Positions 1 to 11,622 of a DNA stretch of 64,000 nt are shown one piece after another. The stretch is from Schizophyllum amplum. Lineage: Eukaryota; Basidiomycota; Agaricomycetes; Agaricales; Schizophyllaceae. The translations under genes and the position numbers were made by a program. The notes under the pieces were generated by a model. That model did not search any database. It saw only the letters and a list, made by a program, of their open reading frames with translations, and had not been told where the DNA came from. The DNA lies in the NCBI GenBank assembly GCA_007026445.1, contig VDMD01000003.1:1426001-1490000 (forward strand), read 5' to 3'. Each line of letters opens with the position of its first letter. Within the stretch, counting starts at the first letter, position 1.

Positions 1-2
1 TC

Positions 3-191
3 CGGAAGCCGTCGGGGGCGCGCGGGATTCGGAAGTCTGGCGACCGCCGCATGCCGATGAACATCCGCCAGCTGGCACAGCTCTCCGGCACTGGCCACAA
101 TACAGTCGGTGGGCGTACGCATAGCATGGACGCAGATACAGTAGCAACGGCTCCAGAAGTCGAGGTGGAGGGGGCTGGGAGTAGAGCTTAA
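3..191 (+). CDS. Possible 3' end of an unknown gene (partial)
   Basis: One plus-strand frame is open from the window edge for 63 codons and ends at TAA 189-191. It encodes a basic then acidic tail containing RKPSGARGIRKSGDRR and ending VEVEGAGSRA. No domain is recognisable. It is reported only because it reaches the left edge without a stop and its composition resembles a real C-terminal tail. It could be chance. The following 192-486 shows no gene. Confidence 0.25.
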   Translation, partial: RKPSGARGIRKSGDRRMPMNIRQLAQLSGTGHNTVGGRTHSMDADTVATAPEVEVEGAGSRA

Positions 192-486
192 GACTTAGCC
201 TAGTATCTCACGGTCACCGGACGTTTATGTTGAACTTCACCGCCTCTCGCGAATCAAAATTTATACTGGCCATTGGTCGCTTAGAGTGACAAGTCATAAC
301 CATCAGCCATCGGTCCCCCATTGTGAGAAGCAACATACTCCCAATTCTCATCATCGTCAACTACGTCTTCCCTCTTGTACTAGGCGTATGCGTATTCGTA
401 TATAGTGTACGTGAAAGTCCACTGTGATCGTGTCCAAGAGTATCGTACCATACGTTAGGTCAAGCAGCGTAAGTAAATAAAAACCT

Positions 487-2276
487 CTATTTCCTCGACA
501 CCAAAACTGTCGATGGGCAAGCAAGAGCTGCTTCAACAAAACCCCCCACGAACACCAACAACGACAGACAAATAAAAGACAGGCACGTACGGTAGAGAGA
601 GCGGTGCAATGGAGAGCATAGAGGCGATACAAATACAGAAAGATTCGGATGGGGCTGAGGCGCAGCCCTCACGGCGACTCGGCAGGGAACAGGTGAAGAC
701 GCTGCAAAGCAGGTCAGTCTTACGAAGACACGGGATGCATGCGCTCTCACCTCCACTCTCCGCCTCGTCACCCGCGGGCTCACCGCATAGGGACTCGACA
801 TTGCACGGGCGCGGCCCGGGGTCTCCGGCAGGCTCAGGCGCCTCGGCAAGGGCGGTGTCTGAGACCGTTCCTCCTCGGTTGGGAACGCAACTGTGTTCGG
901 AGGTACGCCGTCGTCTGAATACGCCGTTGGCGGTGGGTAGTCGACGGGTATTGAGAAGATATCATCCTCCTGTGTCTCAACTGGCAGCGGTGACTCGATC
1001 CACTCCGGTGTACGGACGGCTGGGCTGGGAGTCGGGGCGGTCCAGGCGGGCAGGAGAGGCGGCCCGAGAGGCGGCGGACGGGGCGGCAAGCAAACTGGCG
1101 GCGAGAAAGGCGGCGGCGACGGACGCAGAGCGAGAGTGGACGGCAGGCGGGGTCGCAAGCGCTGCCGGGTACTGCCCTTGCGCGGGCGCGGGGGTCGTTC
1201 AGACGGCGGGGCTAAATGGGTCGTTAGTGGCGGGTTTGCAGGAGATGAGGACGACACGTACTTGTTCTACCTAGTCTGGTTCCACCGCTGATGACGCGCC
1301 AGGTTACGGGGTAGTACTCTCGTTTCCGGTCTTCCTGCGATTCTTGCTTGGGCGCCGATGAGGGCTTGGCTGGCAGCGCGTGCACCGGCAACTCTGGTGA
1401 GGGTACCTGTGCTACTTCTCCTCCGTGTAGGCTAGATACAATGTGAGTAAGAAATCACAGAAAATTAACATTACTGACAATGTACAGCTGTCGCCCCTCG
1501 AGCACCCGGAAGTGGACAAGAAAAAGACGCAAGGGTTCGCTGTCAACCTGTCAGATGCCGTCAACGGTACGCAGAAGGAACACAACATACTCTTGTACTT
1601 AGTGCGTCGCGGCTTCGTGACTGCCGGCACTGGCTGTGTTGTAGGCATACGCACACCGAACTCGTCTACGGCCGCCACAGCAACGCTCACATCGTCGCAT
1701 TGCTCTGGTTCGTCGTTCCACCAGGGCATGTCATCGGACGCCGTTGTCGCCGTTGAGGGCGAGTACGTCAGGGAGCTCATTGACGATATGGACGACGCGG
1801 GCGTCATCATTTGCGGCGGGGTCATCATATACAATGGGGACGCCATTTGCGGCGGAGTCATCAGTGGCATGACAGAGGGGGCAGAGGGGGGCGTTGCAGG
1901 GTATATCATGGCGGGGTGTGCGGAAGGAGGAGGGCTGTTCCACTGAGCGGGGAGCTGCGGGTCTACGAGCGGCTTGTCAGATCGGTATCGCGACGACATA
2001 GTGATGACGCACCCTCGGGCAATTCGTGCTTGAACTTGCAGCGCATACCGTGCACGCAGCGGCCCATCGCGTAGTAGCGACAATACCCAGGACGTACTTG
2101 GTTGGGGAATGAATGCGCGAAGTCACACTTGGCTGCCGACCGAGGGCACCCGCCACGAATCCAGTAATCGCAGGGAACCACTGCGCGCGCGTATGAGCTT
2201 TGCGTGTCAAACATCCAGACATATGACACGTACCCTGCCGCCTCTTCTTCCCATTGTGTCCCGTATACGCGTACAT
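487..2276 (-). CDS. CCCH-type zinc-finger protein
   Basis: Probable RNA-binding protein with three CCCH fingers. Finger 1 has ligands in CDYWIRGGC..C..H, finger 2 in CRYYAMGRC..C..H (C-x7-C-x5-C-x3-H), and finger 3 is rebuilt across an intron as CVFFLSTSGCSRGDSC followed by TFLH. The start at 2276 (MYAYTGHNGKKRRQ) is supported because splicing a GTACGT intron of about 53 nt restores the frame into QVVPCDYW. Further introns of about 50 nt lie after KHELPE, after RRTK and inside finger 3, and each junction keeps frame. A long Pro/Ser-rich tail follows through IFSIPVDYPPP. The last stretch before 487 is less certain and may hold another intron or 3' UTR. The family includes nuclear mRNA-decay and polyadenylation factors; the exact role is unknown. 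Confidence 0.75.
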
Positions 2277-2412
2277 GATCAGATCCTTCACTCAGCGCTA
2301 GCAAGTCGTCTGCGCGTCTCTCTCGATCGAAAAGCGCGTTCTTCGCGGTGGCGAGGGGGTGAAGTCGCAGTACACGGTGGCACGGAGTGGTGAGAAAGCG
2401 CGCAGTTGCGCC

Positions 2413-2419
2413 TTATATA
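2413..2419 (-). promoter_or_regulatory. TATA box of the CCCH gene
   Basis: TATATAA on the minus strand, 137 bp upstream of the ATG at 2276. Its position and orientation fit a core promoter for the zinc-finger gene. Confidence 0.5.
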
Positions 2420-2478
2420 CGCGCTGGGTATCAGACGGCCGGCCGCCCGAGCGAACAATAGTCGAATCGCGCGGGTGA

Positions 2479-2850
2479 TTAAAGCTGCGGTAGTACCCCG
2501 TTTGGGTGACGCCACGCGTCGCGAACAGCGGGTCCGTGGCACTCCCACTTGCCCTGGACAGAGTTTGCGAACGCGGAGGAAGGGGTCCAGGGGAGAGGCG
2601 CCTTGTCCGACAGTCTAGCGTGGGTGGCCAGGCGGTCCGAAGACAATAAGCCCCTAGCGGCGTCGCGTTCCTTTGCGTTCAAATCAGCCTTTCGTGGCGC
2701 AGACAAGAAGAAGGGGGCGCACTATAAGCAACTCACCGAGATCTTATTGTTCTGACTCGTAGCGGTTGATTCTGAGTTGCGTCCTACGGTAGCGCCGGCG
2801 GCTTCAGTCACGCATACGGCTCCGACGTCCGTCACAAACACGTGGCTCAT
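2479..2850 (-). CDS. Small two-exon protein of unknown function
   Basis: Start ATG 2850 gives MSHVFVTDVGAVCVTEAAGA... for 38 codons to a GTGAGT donor (2736-2731). A 48-nt intron ends at CGAAAG, and the frame resumes in phase as ADLNAKERDAARGLLSSDRL, ending at TAA 2481-2479. The predicted protein is 107 aa. No domain is recognised. The support is the clean donor/acceptor pair joining two open frames. It sits in tandem just upstream of the CCCH gene, so it could be an upstream exon set of that gene, but the TATA box between them argues for a separate unit. Confidence 0.4.
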
Positions 2851-2852
2851 TG

Positions 2853-4015
2853 TTCAATATCGCGCCGAAGTCGACGAGCATTGCATCTCCGCGAAGATCT
2901 CCATCGTTACATCTTGCCACAAGCAACATGATCCATCCCTGCCGCAGATCACATTCAATGGCTGAGAATTTGTCGATGTTCATGCATCAATGCTACACAA
3001 GGACGCCGCGAAATCCCAGCAGACAATCATCAAGTTGGGTCCATTTGCCTACGATAGTCCTCGAGCTGCCTGGATTTACTCCGGGACTTTTACGGGGTAC
3101 TCGCACACATTCACAGTCTGCAGGCTGCGATGAGCCTCTATCCTCATTACATGTCTTCAGTAAACAATGGGTCTCTGTAGACTGTGAGTCTGGCGCGCAA
3201 TCTCCAAGTTCCCCTCTTCGAGTCCGCTTCATTGCGTACATAGATTAGCTGGAGATACAGACACAGCGAGACAGCTTAATCAAGGGAGAGCCCAAAAGAG
3301 CCCTCCCTCAGACGCGTACACAGTTAGTGACATACGGCCATGTGCGGCCTTCACTTCTGACTGGTGTCCGTGACCGCGGTCGACTCACCTCACGACCACT
3401 TTCACACCCAGGTCATGCGCGCAGTTCGGTTTTGCAGAAGAAATTCTGACTGTTGACCTGGCCGACGAACGGTGTCCATTCCTTCGTCGGCTGTGATACT
3501 GCTCGCAAGCATTAGCTCCCCACAACGATCTAATATACAGTATACCAGTCGACACGGCTCAAAGAGACGCAGGAGTTGACCGCTCGCCGTCTCGCCGTCA
3601 TTGCAGGCTAGGGTCACATTAACAGAGGCATGTCAGAATACAGCTACTGATGTGCGTCGGGCACGTCTGGAGTCATATACTAGTGATGATAATAGTACAG
3701 AAAACATGAGTGTGAAGATAACTAAGCACAAGAAAGCGGAGCAGAAATCCGTGCTACATCAAGGGCGAGCAAAAATCCTCTCTTCGTCAGAAGCCAAATC
3801 ACCCTCACACCGTGGTGATCACAAAGTAGGAAGGATCGAAGGCTAGCAAACGCGGATGGAGAATTATAAGTGAAGTAAAAAAGGGTGATGAGACAAGCCA
3901 AATGCGTGCGGGATGCAGTTAGAGTTACAATACTTAAGAGATGGGTGAGGGCGACGGACTACGCTCCGCCAGCGGGATCGAACGGCAGGATGACTGCTCC
4001 ACGGCATGGCTTGGC
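2853..4015. other. Intergenic, no gene seen
   Basis: About 1.15 kb between the small two-exon gene and the 3' end of the NIK1-type kinase. I see only short frames, no convincing splice-linked exons and no repeat. Confidence 0.5.
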
Positions 4016-7000
4016 CTATGATCCAAACGGCGCTGACTCCAAGAAGCCGGTGGGGTGCCGTCGTCGGTACATGGCCTTCTGAGCAGCACGTTCGCTCGCG
4101 AGCTTGTTGATCGCATTCAACAAGTCACCTCTCCTCAACGGTTCTATGGACAAGCGATCAATATACAATCTTCGAAGACGCAGCTGTTGCTTACTGGTGA
4201 TGTGGTCGTCCATGCCTGCACGGAGACACCTCTCGCGGTCGCCAATCACTGAAGAAACGCGTAAGCAATATATTTGAGCTATAACAAGAACAACTTACTG
4301 GCATGAGCCGTGAGCGCGATGATGGGTGTCGGCATCAAGCCTTCCTGCATCTCGAACTGGCGGATGAGCTCAGTGGCCTCCATACCACCCATGAACGGCA
4401 TGGACACGTCCATCTAAAGTGATGTCATGAGCACAAAGTTGCAAGAGGGAAGTTGTTGGTACGCACGAGGATGATGTCGAACGGCTTGTTCTGAGCGATG
4501 CGCTGCTTGAACGCGTCTACTGCGATGCTACCGTTGTCCGCAATCTCGACCATGTTCCCGTACTTCTCCAGAATCTTGACGGCCAGTTTCTGGTTGACCA
4601 TGTTGTCCTCCGCGAGTAGGATGTCGAACGCGATGTCGTTCGGTGTAAACACCGGGTTCTGTGTGTTCGACTCTAGCGCAGTGATCAAAGCGGATGCCAA
4701 ATCCTGCACAGATACCGGTGATGTGATTTGAGAGCTGATACTGTTGTCGAGACACCATTTGACTGCTGTTTTATCAGTCGACACGTCTGTACCAGACGAG
4801 ATTCGCCTCACGATTCAGTTTGGGTTGCTCGGGACCAAGGAGCACGATCGGGATGTAGCGCAGATGCTCGTACTCGCGTACGCCTTCCGTCTGTGAACGC
4901 AATTCAGTGACAACGACGACGGGGGTATATGGCGAAACTGACAATGCTGAGCGAGTCGGCGATGATAGTATCGACGTGCGGGCACTTGTCCTTGTTGGAC
5001 ACATGCGACACCTGCGTCGCAACGTGAGGCTTCAGCCCCAGCAGTCGAATCTTCTCCGCGACATTTGAAGTGTCGCCAAGGGTGTTCATGTACAATATCG
5101 TACGCTTGGCGAACGGTTGCATCTTCGACAGCGTCGCCTCCAGTGTGCTATGGCTAATTTGCGTCGTGATCGTGAAGTAGAACTTGCTGCCTTTGGACAC
5201 CTCGGACTCCACCCACATGTCACCCTGCATGAGGGAGACGAGGCGCTTGGAGATCGACAGGCCCAAACCAGTACCACCGTATTCCTGGAAGGCGTGAGCA
5301 GAATACAGATGCGAACGCACGAACGGCTTACCCTTGTTGTTGAACCATCCGCTTGCGCGAATGTATCGAAGATGAGGCTCAACTTGTCCTGTGCGATACC
5401 GATACCCGTGTCGAGGACACAGAATTCGATGGTGACATGTTCGCCGTCGACCGCCAGCAAACGCGTGCTGAGCGCAACGTTGCCCTTCCGGGATACTTGG
5501 CTTGGCGTAAACTTGATTGCGTTGCCGACCAAGTTTGTGATGACCTGGCGCAGACGGAGTGCGTCACCGATGAGCTGGTCAGGGATGTCAGACTCGACGT
5601 CGTATGTCAAGTCCAAGTTGTTCTGCGAAGCGCGCACAACGAGCGTCTTCAAGATGCCGAAGACCGTCTGCCGCAAGGAATACGAAACCGCCTCCATAGT
5701 CATGCGTCCAGCCTCGACTGTGAACCATCGGTCAGTGGAAAGGCCTCTCAGGGCAATGAGGATACATACTCTTAGAGATATCCAAGATGTCGTCGATAAT
5801 CAACAGCAGTGAACGTGCCAAGCTGTGAACGAGAAGCAAGGACTCGCGTTGTGAGCGATTCAAGTCGCTGTCCAAGGTGAGCTCTGTCATGCCGATGATG
5901 CCGTTCATGGGTGTACTGTGAGAAGCAAGTCAGACCACTTTCCAACGTGCAGTGAGAGGAATACAACATACCGAATCTCGTGACTCATGTTCGCCAGGAA
6001 CTCGCTCTTACTCCTGTTAGCCAACTCAGCGGCTTCCCTCGCGGCCGTATTCTTCTGGATCGAGTCGCGCAAATTGAAGACCATGGAGTTGATCTGCGTC
6101 TTCAAGGAGTCCATCTCTCCGCTAGCCTCGACCGTGATAAAGCGCGTGAAGTCTCCGTCCATCGCAGCCTGCGAGATCTGTGCAAAGCCGCGCACTTGGG
6201 TCGTCAAGTTGCCTGCCATCGTGTTTACGGCCAGTCTGAACTCAACATCAGATGACGGGGCTTCGCGCGAAGAGGACGATATACATACGTGATCTCTTGC
6301 CAGATACCCTGCACATTTCCGACCTCGGCTTGGACACCCAGCTTGCCGTCGGTACCGACCTCGCGAGCGACCTTCTTGACCTCTCGTGCGAAGATAGACA
6401 ATTGGTCAATCATAGTGTTGATCGTGTTGACCAAGGCCAACATCTCTCCCGAGACCGAGACACCCTGAATCTTCCGAGTCAAGTCGCCGACCGACACCGC
6501 TGCCGTGGCTTCCGCGATAGTGCGCACTTGCAGGGTCAACTAGAATGATGGTCAGCCAAAGAACGGACGGGGGCCGCTTCGCTCTCGTACATTGGCAGCC
6601 ATAACGTTCACGTTGTCCGTCAACGCTTTCCAAGTTCCACCGACATTCGTGACGCGAGCCTGGCCACCCAACTTGCCGTCGGTTCCGACCTCCTTCGCGA
6701 CACGCGTGACTTCGTCGGCGAAGAGGCTCAACGAGTCAGTCATGCCGTTGACAGTGTCCTTCAGCTCGAGTATCTCGCCCTTGACGTCCACCGTAATCTT
6801 CTTGGACAAGTCGCCACCTGCGACGGCCTTTGTCACCTCCGCAATAGAGCGCACTTGATTGGTCAAATTCATGGCCATCAGGTTGACGTTGTCCGTCAAG
6901 ACCTGGCACTTATCAGCCTCTGTGCTTCGCTTGTAGTATACACCACTCACCGCCCACATACCCTGCACGCCGGGTACAGATGCTTGACCGCCCAAGATAC

Positions 7001-9481
7001 CTTCGGTACCGACCTCCAAACTGACACGCGTGACCTCATTGGCAAGTGTACTCAACTGAGACACCATCTGGTTGACGGTCATCTTCAAGTCGAGCATCTC
7101 GCCCTGCACGTTCACGTCGACCATCTTGCCCAAGTCTCCGTTCGCGACGGCCTTCGTGACTTCCGAGATCGAGCGCACTTGGTCCGTCAAGTTGGAGGCC
7201 ATTTTCTGCCGCCATGTTAGATGGTGACGCCATGCATTTTCGCAGTGCACACGTACGTTCACGTTCCGCGTCAAATCGGCCCAAGTGCCCTGCACGCCTT
7301 CGACGGTTGCCTGTCCGCCCAAGATACCTTGTGTGCCGACCTCCAGCGCTACACGCGTAACCTCGCTGGCGAAGGCGCTCAACTGGTCCACCATGGAGTT
7401 GACCGTCGACTTCAAGGTTGCCATCTCGCCTTCGACTTGTATGGAAATCTTCTGCGTCAAATCTCCACCTGCGACGGCAGTCGTGACGACGGCGATTGAT
7501 CGTACTTGATCGGTCAAGGACGAACACATTCGATTGACCTGTCAAGGATTAGTGACCTAAGAAAAGCGTACTGATAGATCGCGGATACTCACATTTCGCA
7601 CCAACTCGTACCACACGCCCTCGACGTCCGGCACGTCTGCTTGACCACCCAGTTTACCCTGCGAACCGACTTCCAAGGTGACTCTCGTGACCTCGGCAGC
7701 TAACGCTCGTAATCTGGGCACGAGAACAACGCGTGTCCACGGAGGTAGAACGAACAGTGACGTGTGTTCGACGGATCAGAGGCAGCCACCGAAGACGGAA
7801 GGTGAGTGTGAATTGGGATGTGCGAAAGATCCAATCGCGGAGATCCAAAAGGCGAAGCGGAGAGCATGCGTCAGAAAACGTGCTGACAACCGCAACCCGA
7901 ATAACGCACCGAATAACCATTCCGTTGACCGTATTCTTCAAGTCTAGGATTTCGCCGCTTGCCTCGACCTCGATCTGCTTGGACAAATCGCCCAGAGCGA
8001 CTGCCTTGGTCACCGTCGCAATGGAGCGGACCTGGGGAAGGGTGTAAGTGACGCACATGAGACGGAAGGAGGCTCATTGACAAAGACGCGGACACACCTG
8101 AGATGTCAAGTTGGCAGCCAACTTGTTGACGATGGCCGTAAGATCCCGCCATGTGCCCTCGACGTCCAGCACCAACGCCTGTCCACCCAATTTACTGCAA
8201 GGACCGTCAGTTTACGTCCTCGGGTGGCGCGTAGGAGCCAGCAACATGAGGCGGCCGCGTAAAAGATGCTGCTTGATCCGTCAAGACTTGGACTTATCGC
8301 GGGCGTACAGCAGCAACCCTCTCCCGATCCATCGGCTTCATTGCACAGGCCTGCATGTCCGTGCATACGAGACCTGTACAAGAAACTGAAGGATCGAGGG
8401 AAACTTGCCAGCTGCGCGGCGACGTTTCGACGGATCAAGAGTAATGAGAGGATTGTGGAGCGGGAAGTAGTGATGACGCAGGAGCAGCGAGACGCACCCT
8501 TCAGTGCCGACCTCGAGTGCGACACGACTGACTTCCTCTGCAAAGACGCCGAGTTTGTCGACCTGAGGAACCGATGAGAACGAGTTTGAGGGGGGAAAGC
8601 GAACTAGGTACCATAGTGTTGATAATGTCCTTGAGCTGCACCATAGTAGCACCTTGGACGGGAATATCGATTCGTTGCGTGAGATCGCCGGAAGCGACGG
8701 CCTTGCAGACTCTAGCGACCTCCATGACTTGTGTTTCGAGCAAGGACAGTTCCTGTGCTCTCGGAAGCGAGGCGTGGGCGGCATAAGTGGGACCAAGTGG
8801 GGCCATGGGCGGGGGGCCATCGCGGCCGGCAGGAGTGGTGTCGACTGTGCGGAAGCGGTTCATCATGGCGATGCCGTCGGGAATCTTGACCTTGGAGTTG
8901 CAGGTGGGGCAGCAGATGCTCTCTGGGAGAGCCTGGACGGTGGGAGGAGCGGAGTGGGAGAAGACGGGGCCCTTGACGAAGGCCTGGCCAGCGGCGTCGG
9001 TGTAGCCGCGGTTGAAGACGCCGTTGAGCTCGGATAGGGAGGAGGGCATGCTGGAGATGTCGAGCTTCATGGGCTTGCCGTTGGGCTGCTCGAGCACACG
9101 CTCGCGCTTCTCGGGCGGCGAGTCGACGGGCTCTTCGGCGTCGGATGCGTTTGCGTTTGCGTTTGCGCTCGCGTTCGCGTTCGCTTTCGTGCCTGGAGGC
9201 GTCGAATTTGTGCGTCGACGCGGCTCGGGGGCTGGGACCTCGCGCTCGGTGCGGTCGGCGGAATTGGCGTTGGTGGAGTCGTGCAGAGCCCTCTCCGCCT
9301 TGTGCATGCGCGAGGCCATCGACTTGAGATCCTTCAAGATCATGTCCGTCGCCCAATTGCGCGGACCTGGGAAGGTGGGGATCTTGGTCGCATTCTGAGG
9401 CGCTTGGAGGACGGGGAGAAGGAGGAGAAGGAACTGGACGAATGTATCCGGCTCGTGCACGAACGAGTCGCCGCCGTCCAT
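4016..9481 (-). CDS. nik1: Group III hybrid histidine kinase (NIK1/Os-1 type)
   Basis: Cytosolic osmosensing hybrid kinase feeding the HOG MAP-kinase phosphorelay; the family is the target of phenylpyrrole and dicarboximide fungicides. Order read across many short introns: an Ala/Asn-rich N-terminus from ATG 9481 ([14 protein letters not shown]), then seven HAMP repeats marked by [48 protein letters not shown] and QAAMDGDF. Next come the H-box [10 protein letters not shown] with phosphoacceptor His (about 5960), an ATPase domain with N-box NLVGNAIKF and G-boxes DTGIGI and [13 protein letters not shown], and a receiver with LLAEDN, the Asp in MDVSMP and the conserved Lys-Pro rebuilt across an intron (DDHIT-KP). 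The gene ends [17 protein letters not shown] at 4016. All catalytic boxes are present, so it should be active. Its first third is duplicated at 18.8-20.9 kb. Confidence 0.95.
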
Positions 9482-9680
9482 GTTTGCGCCGTCGAGAGAT
9501 GAGCGCAAGAGGGAAGCGCGGACGCAGCCCTTTCCCTTTTTTGGAATTCCGAAACTCGTGTATTTTTGGGAATTTATATCTCGAATTTCTCCTCGAGGCT
9601 CTCGGAATCCACACCGACGTAGTGTACACGTTCGCTACTCCTCCAGCCGGTACTCAGAGCGATGTCCCTTCCAGCGTTCC
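7646..9680. repeat. Duplicated segment, copy 1 (5' part of NIK1)
   Basis: Direct repeat of 18820-20908. Between about 7653 and 9640 the two copies are collinear at a constant offset of 11,172 bp with no indels. I count about nine substitutions, one synonymous in the HAMP-1 codon for Val of PVQG. Beyond 9640 the match continues only as a mosaic to about 9680, with two blocks of roughly 24 and 31 bp absent here. Confidence 0.95.
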
Positions 9681-9681
9681 A

Positions 9682-10729
9682 GGTCAGACGGTAGACCGAC
9701 ACCGGGCTATTAGCGTCTGCCGCGCAACAGCACGCAAGGGCGCGCAAGTGGCTGTGGCCCGAGTCTCTGCCTGGCATGGCGGCTCGAAGTCGCTGGCCAC
9801 TGGTGACTGCTCGCCACGCTTCTCGCAGCCTGGGCTCGCTGTCAACGCACGACGTCGGCGTGCGTCATCAACGCCGCTGTCCGCGGCGCCCTCGGGACTC
9901 GCTCGCCCGTCGCTAGGTTGTCACCCGTGAGTTGATTGCGCCGTCGGCGGTACACCCAGATGCAGCGGCGTGACTGGGATGAGTGTTGTTTGGCGTGTTT
10001 TCGCAACTTTTACTTTTCGTCCTTGTCGACTTCATGCCCCAGTCCTCCTATCGTCTTCGGATAACTTGTCCCGTCTTGGCCCCCACATTCCGACCAACTT
10101 TCGTTTCTTGCTCGAGCCTGACACTCGCCACCTGCCTGTGCTGCATCCCCCGCCGCCCTCATCCCATCCAACATCTCTACATGTCACTTTACGGCACCTG
10201 TGACCTATACCGCCGGGCTCTCCTACTTCAAGTCTTGGGATTCCCTCTTCCCCTATGCTCTTGGCTTTTATATATGTCAACCAGAACATAATCACAAGTC
10301 TTTGTCTCTGCTCTCAAGCTCCTGCCTCTAACCACCCTCTCTTGCCTTGCCACAATCTCTCCCCAGCCCATTATTTGCCCACCTCCTGTGACTGCCTCGT
10401 TTGTTGATCGTTGCTGCCGGAACATATCCTCTGACAGCTCGGAACACTGCACAAATCACCACCAGAGCAGGCACAACATTCATTGAGCACGAGAGCAGAG
10501 GCACAAGTTGTTTGTAAAGCCCATTGTATTCGTACACTACGCATACACACAAGTACAATAAACACGCCGTGCCACAAACTCGCCCAAGTGACCCCGTGGA
10601 TGATTACCCACCTCGCTCGCGGGCCGTTGATTCATTCCTTCACGACTCTCCCGTCGTAGCACGAGAGCAGTCGGCGAGAGCAACGCGCCGAGGTCAACCA
10701 CGGGCAGCATCCGCAGAGCGCAGACCAAG
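9682..10729. other. Region upstream of NIK1, no gene supported
   Basis: Sequence between the NIK1 promoter and the tandem-repeat block. It contains pyrimidine-rich stretches (10020-10400) and a TATATA at about 10268 but no splice-linked coding frame. Only short, compositionally poor frames are present. Confidence 0.4.
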
Positions 10730-11190
10730 ATCGGCGGACGCAGATCCATTGCTTCACGAGTTAGCCAGGTGGTGTCCGATCCTCTTTTTCCTCATCAAGT
10801 CATCGCCGCCCCACTCGTCTTGGCAGCCGCTCTCGCACTCGTCCTGCTCGCCGCTCGTCGACACGTCCTCGACAGCGATATGTTGCTTCCCGAGTTGGTC
10901 GCGTCGTCTCGACCCTGCTCGCCGGACATCGATCCATTGCCTCACGAGCTGTTCGACCTTGCTCGCCGGACGTCCATACGTTGCTTCCCAAGTTAGTCGG
11001 TCGCTCGTCAGAGTCGCGTTGCCGTCGACCTTGCTCGCCGGACGTCGATCCATTGCCTCACGAGTTGGTCGACCTTGCTCGCCGGACGCCCATACGTTGC
11101 TTCCCGAGTTAGTCGGCCGTCGCTTCATGCTGCGTCCCTCGTCGTCCTGCTCGCCGGACGTCGATACATTGCCTCACGAGTTAGTCTGCG
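10730..11190. repeat. Higher-order degenerate tandem repeat (44 + 72 bp)
   Basis: The decamer CTCGCCGGAC recurs at 10918, 10962, 11034, 11078 and 11149, giving alternating spacings of 44, 72, 44 and 71 bp. This is a composite period of about 116 bp. Each short arm carries GATCCATTGCCTCACGAG-like sequence and each long arm CATACGTTGCTTCCCGAG-like sequence. Weaker units extend back to about 10730. Frames that read through this block are Ser/Leu/Arg-rich translations of the repeat and do not look like a protein. Confidence 0.75.
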
Positions 11191-11216
11191 TTAGTGGGTA
11201 CCCTGCGATCAGTCGA

Positions 11217-11366
11217 AAGGTGGCGCGGCGCTCGCCCCGGCACTATACACTCCAAACCGCCCTCTAAAACCCCCGCGCGGGTCCCGGGAAAATCGAGCTC
11301 CATTTTTTGCATAGGAATCGACCTGGAAAGTCGGTCCGAATGGCTTCCGCTTAGACCGGCGATGGG
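11217..11366 (+). repeat. Dispersed ~155-bp repeat, copy A
   Basis: Begins GGTGGCGCGGCGCTCGCCCC and ends near GCTTAGACCGGCGATGGG, with core CCGCGCGGGTCCC and AAAGTCGGTC. It aligns over its whole length with copy B (11461-11621) and less well, inverted, with 16140-16320. A 24-bp tandem pair (GATGCGTGGRGGASGTAGTT) fills the gap to copy B. Confidence 0.65.
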
Positions 11367-11460
11367 CATACAGGAGGGCACACAATCAAACCCCACAAGA
11401 CATGTCGAGCGACGAGATGCGTGGGGGAGGTAGTTGCAAGATGCGTGGAGGACGTAGTTG

Positions 11461-11621
11461 CAAGGTGGCGCGGCGCTCCGCGCCACTCGCCCCGGCACCG
11501 AACACTCGAGACTGTCCGCTAAAATTCCCGCGCGGGTCCCAGCGCAATCGACCTCAATTTTGCAGCGGAATCGACTTGGAAAGTCGGTCAGAAAGTCCCC
11601 CGTTTGGACCGGAAAATGGGG
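11461..11621 (+). repeat. Dispersed ~155-bp repeat, copy B
   Basis: Second direct copy of the family, with an extra GC palindrome (GGCGCGGCGCTCCGCGCC) at its left end and the same CCGCGCGGGTCCC, TTTTGCA and GGAAAGTCGGTC blocks as copy A. No terminal inverted repeats or target-site duplication are evident, so its class is unknown. Confidence 0.65.
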
Positions 11622-11622
11622 C

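Noticed and set aside
8712..9629. Long Arg/His-rich frames overlapping the NIK1 N-terminus
   Set aside because: Out-of-frame shadows of the kinase's GC-rich first exon; the same shadows recur in copy 2.
10524..11267. A 247-codon plus-strand frame
   Set aside because: It coincides with the 44+72-bp tandem repeat; the protein is a low-quality Ser/Leu/Arg repeat translation, and the frame has no promoter or intron evidence.
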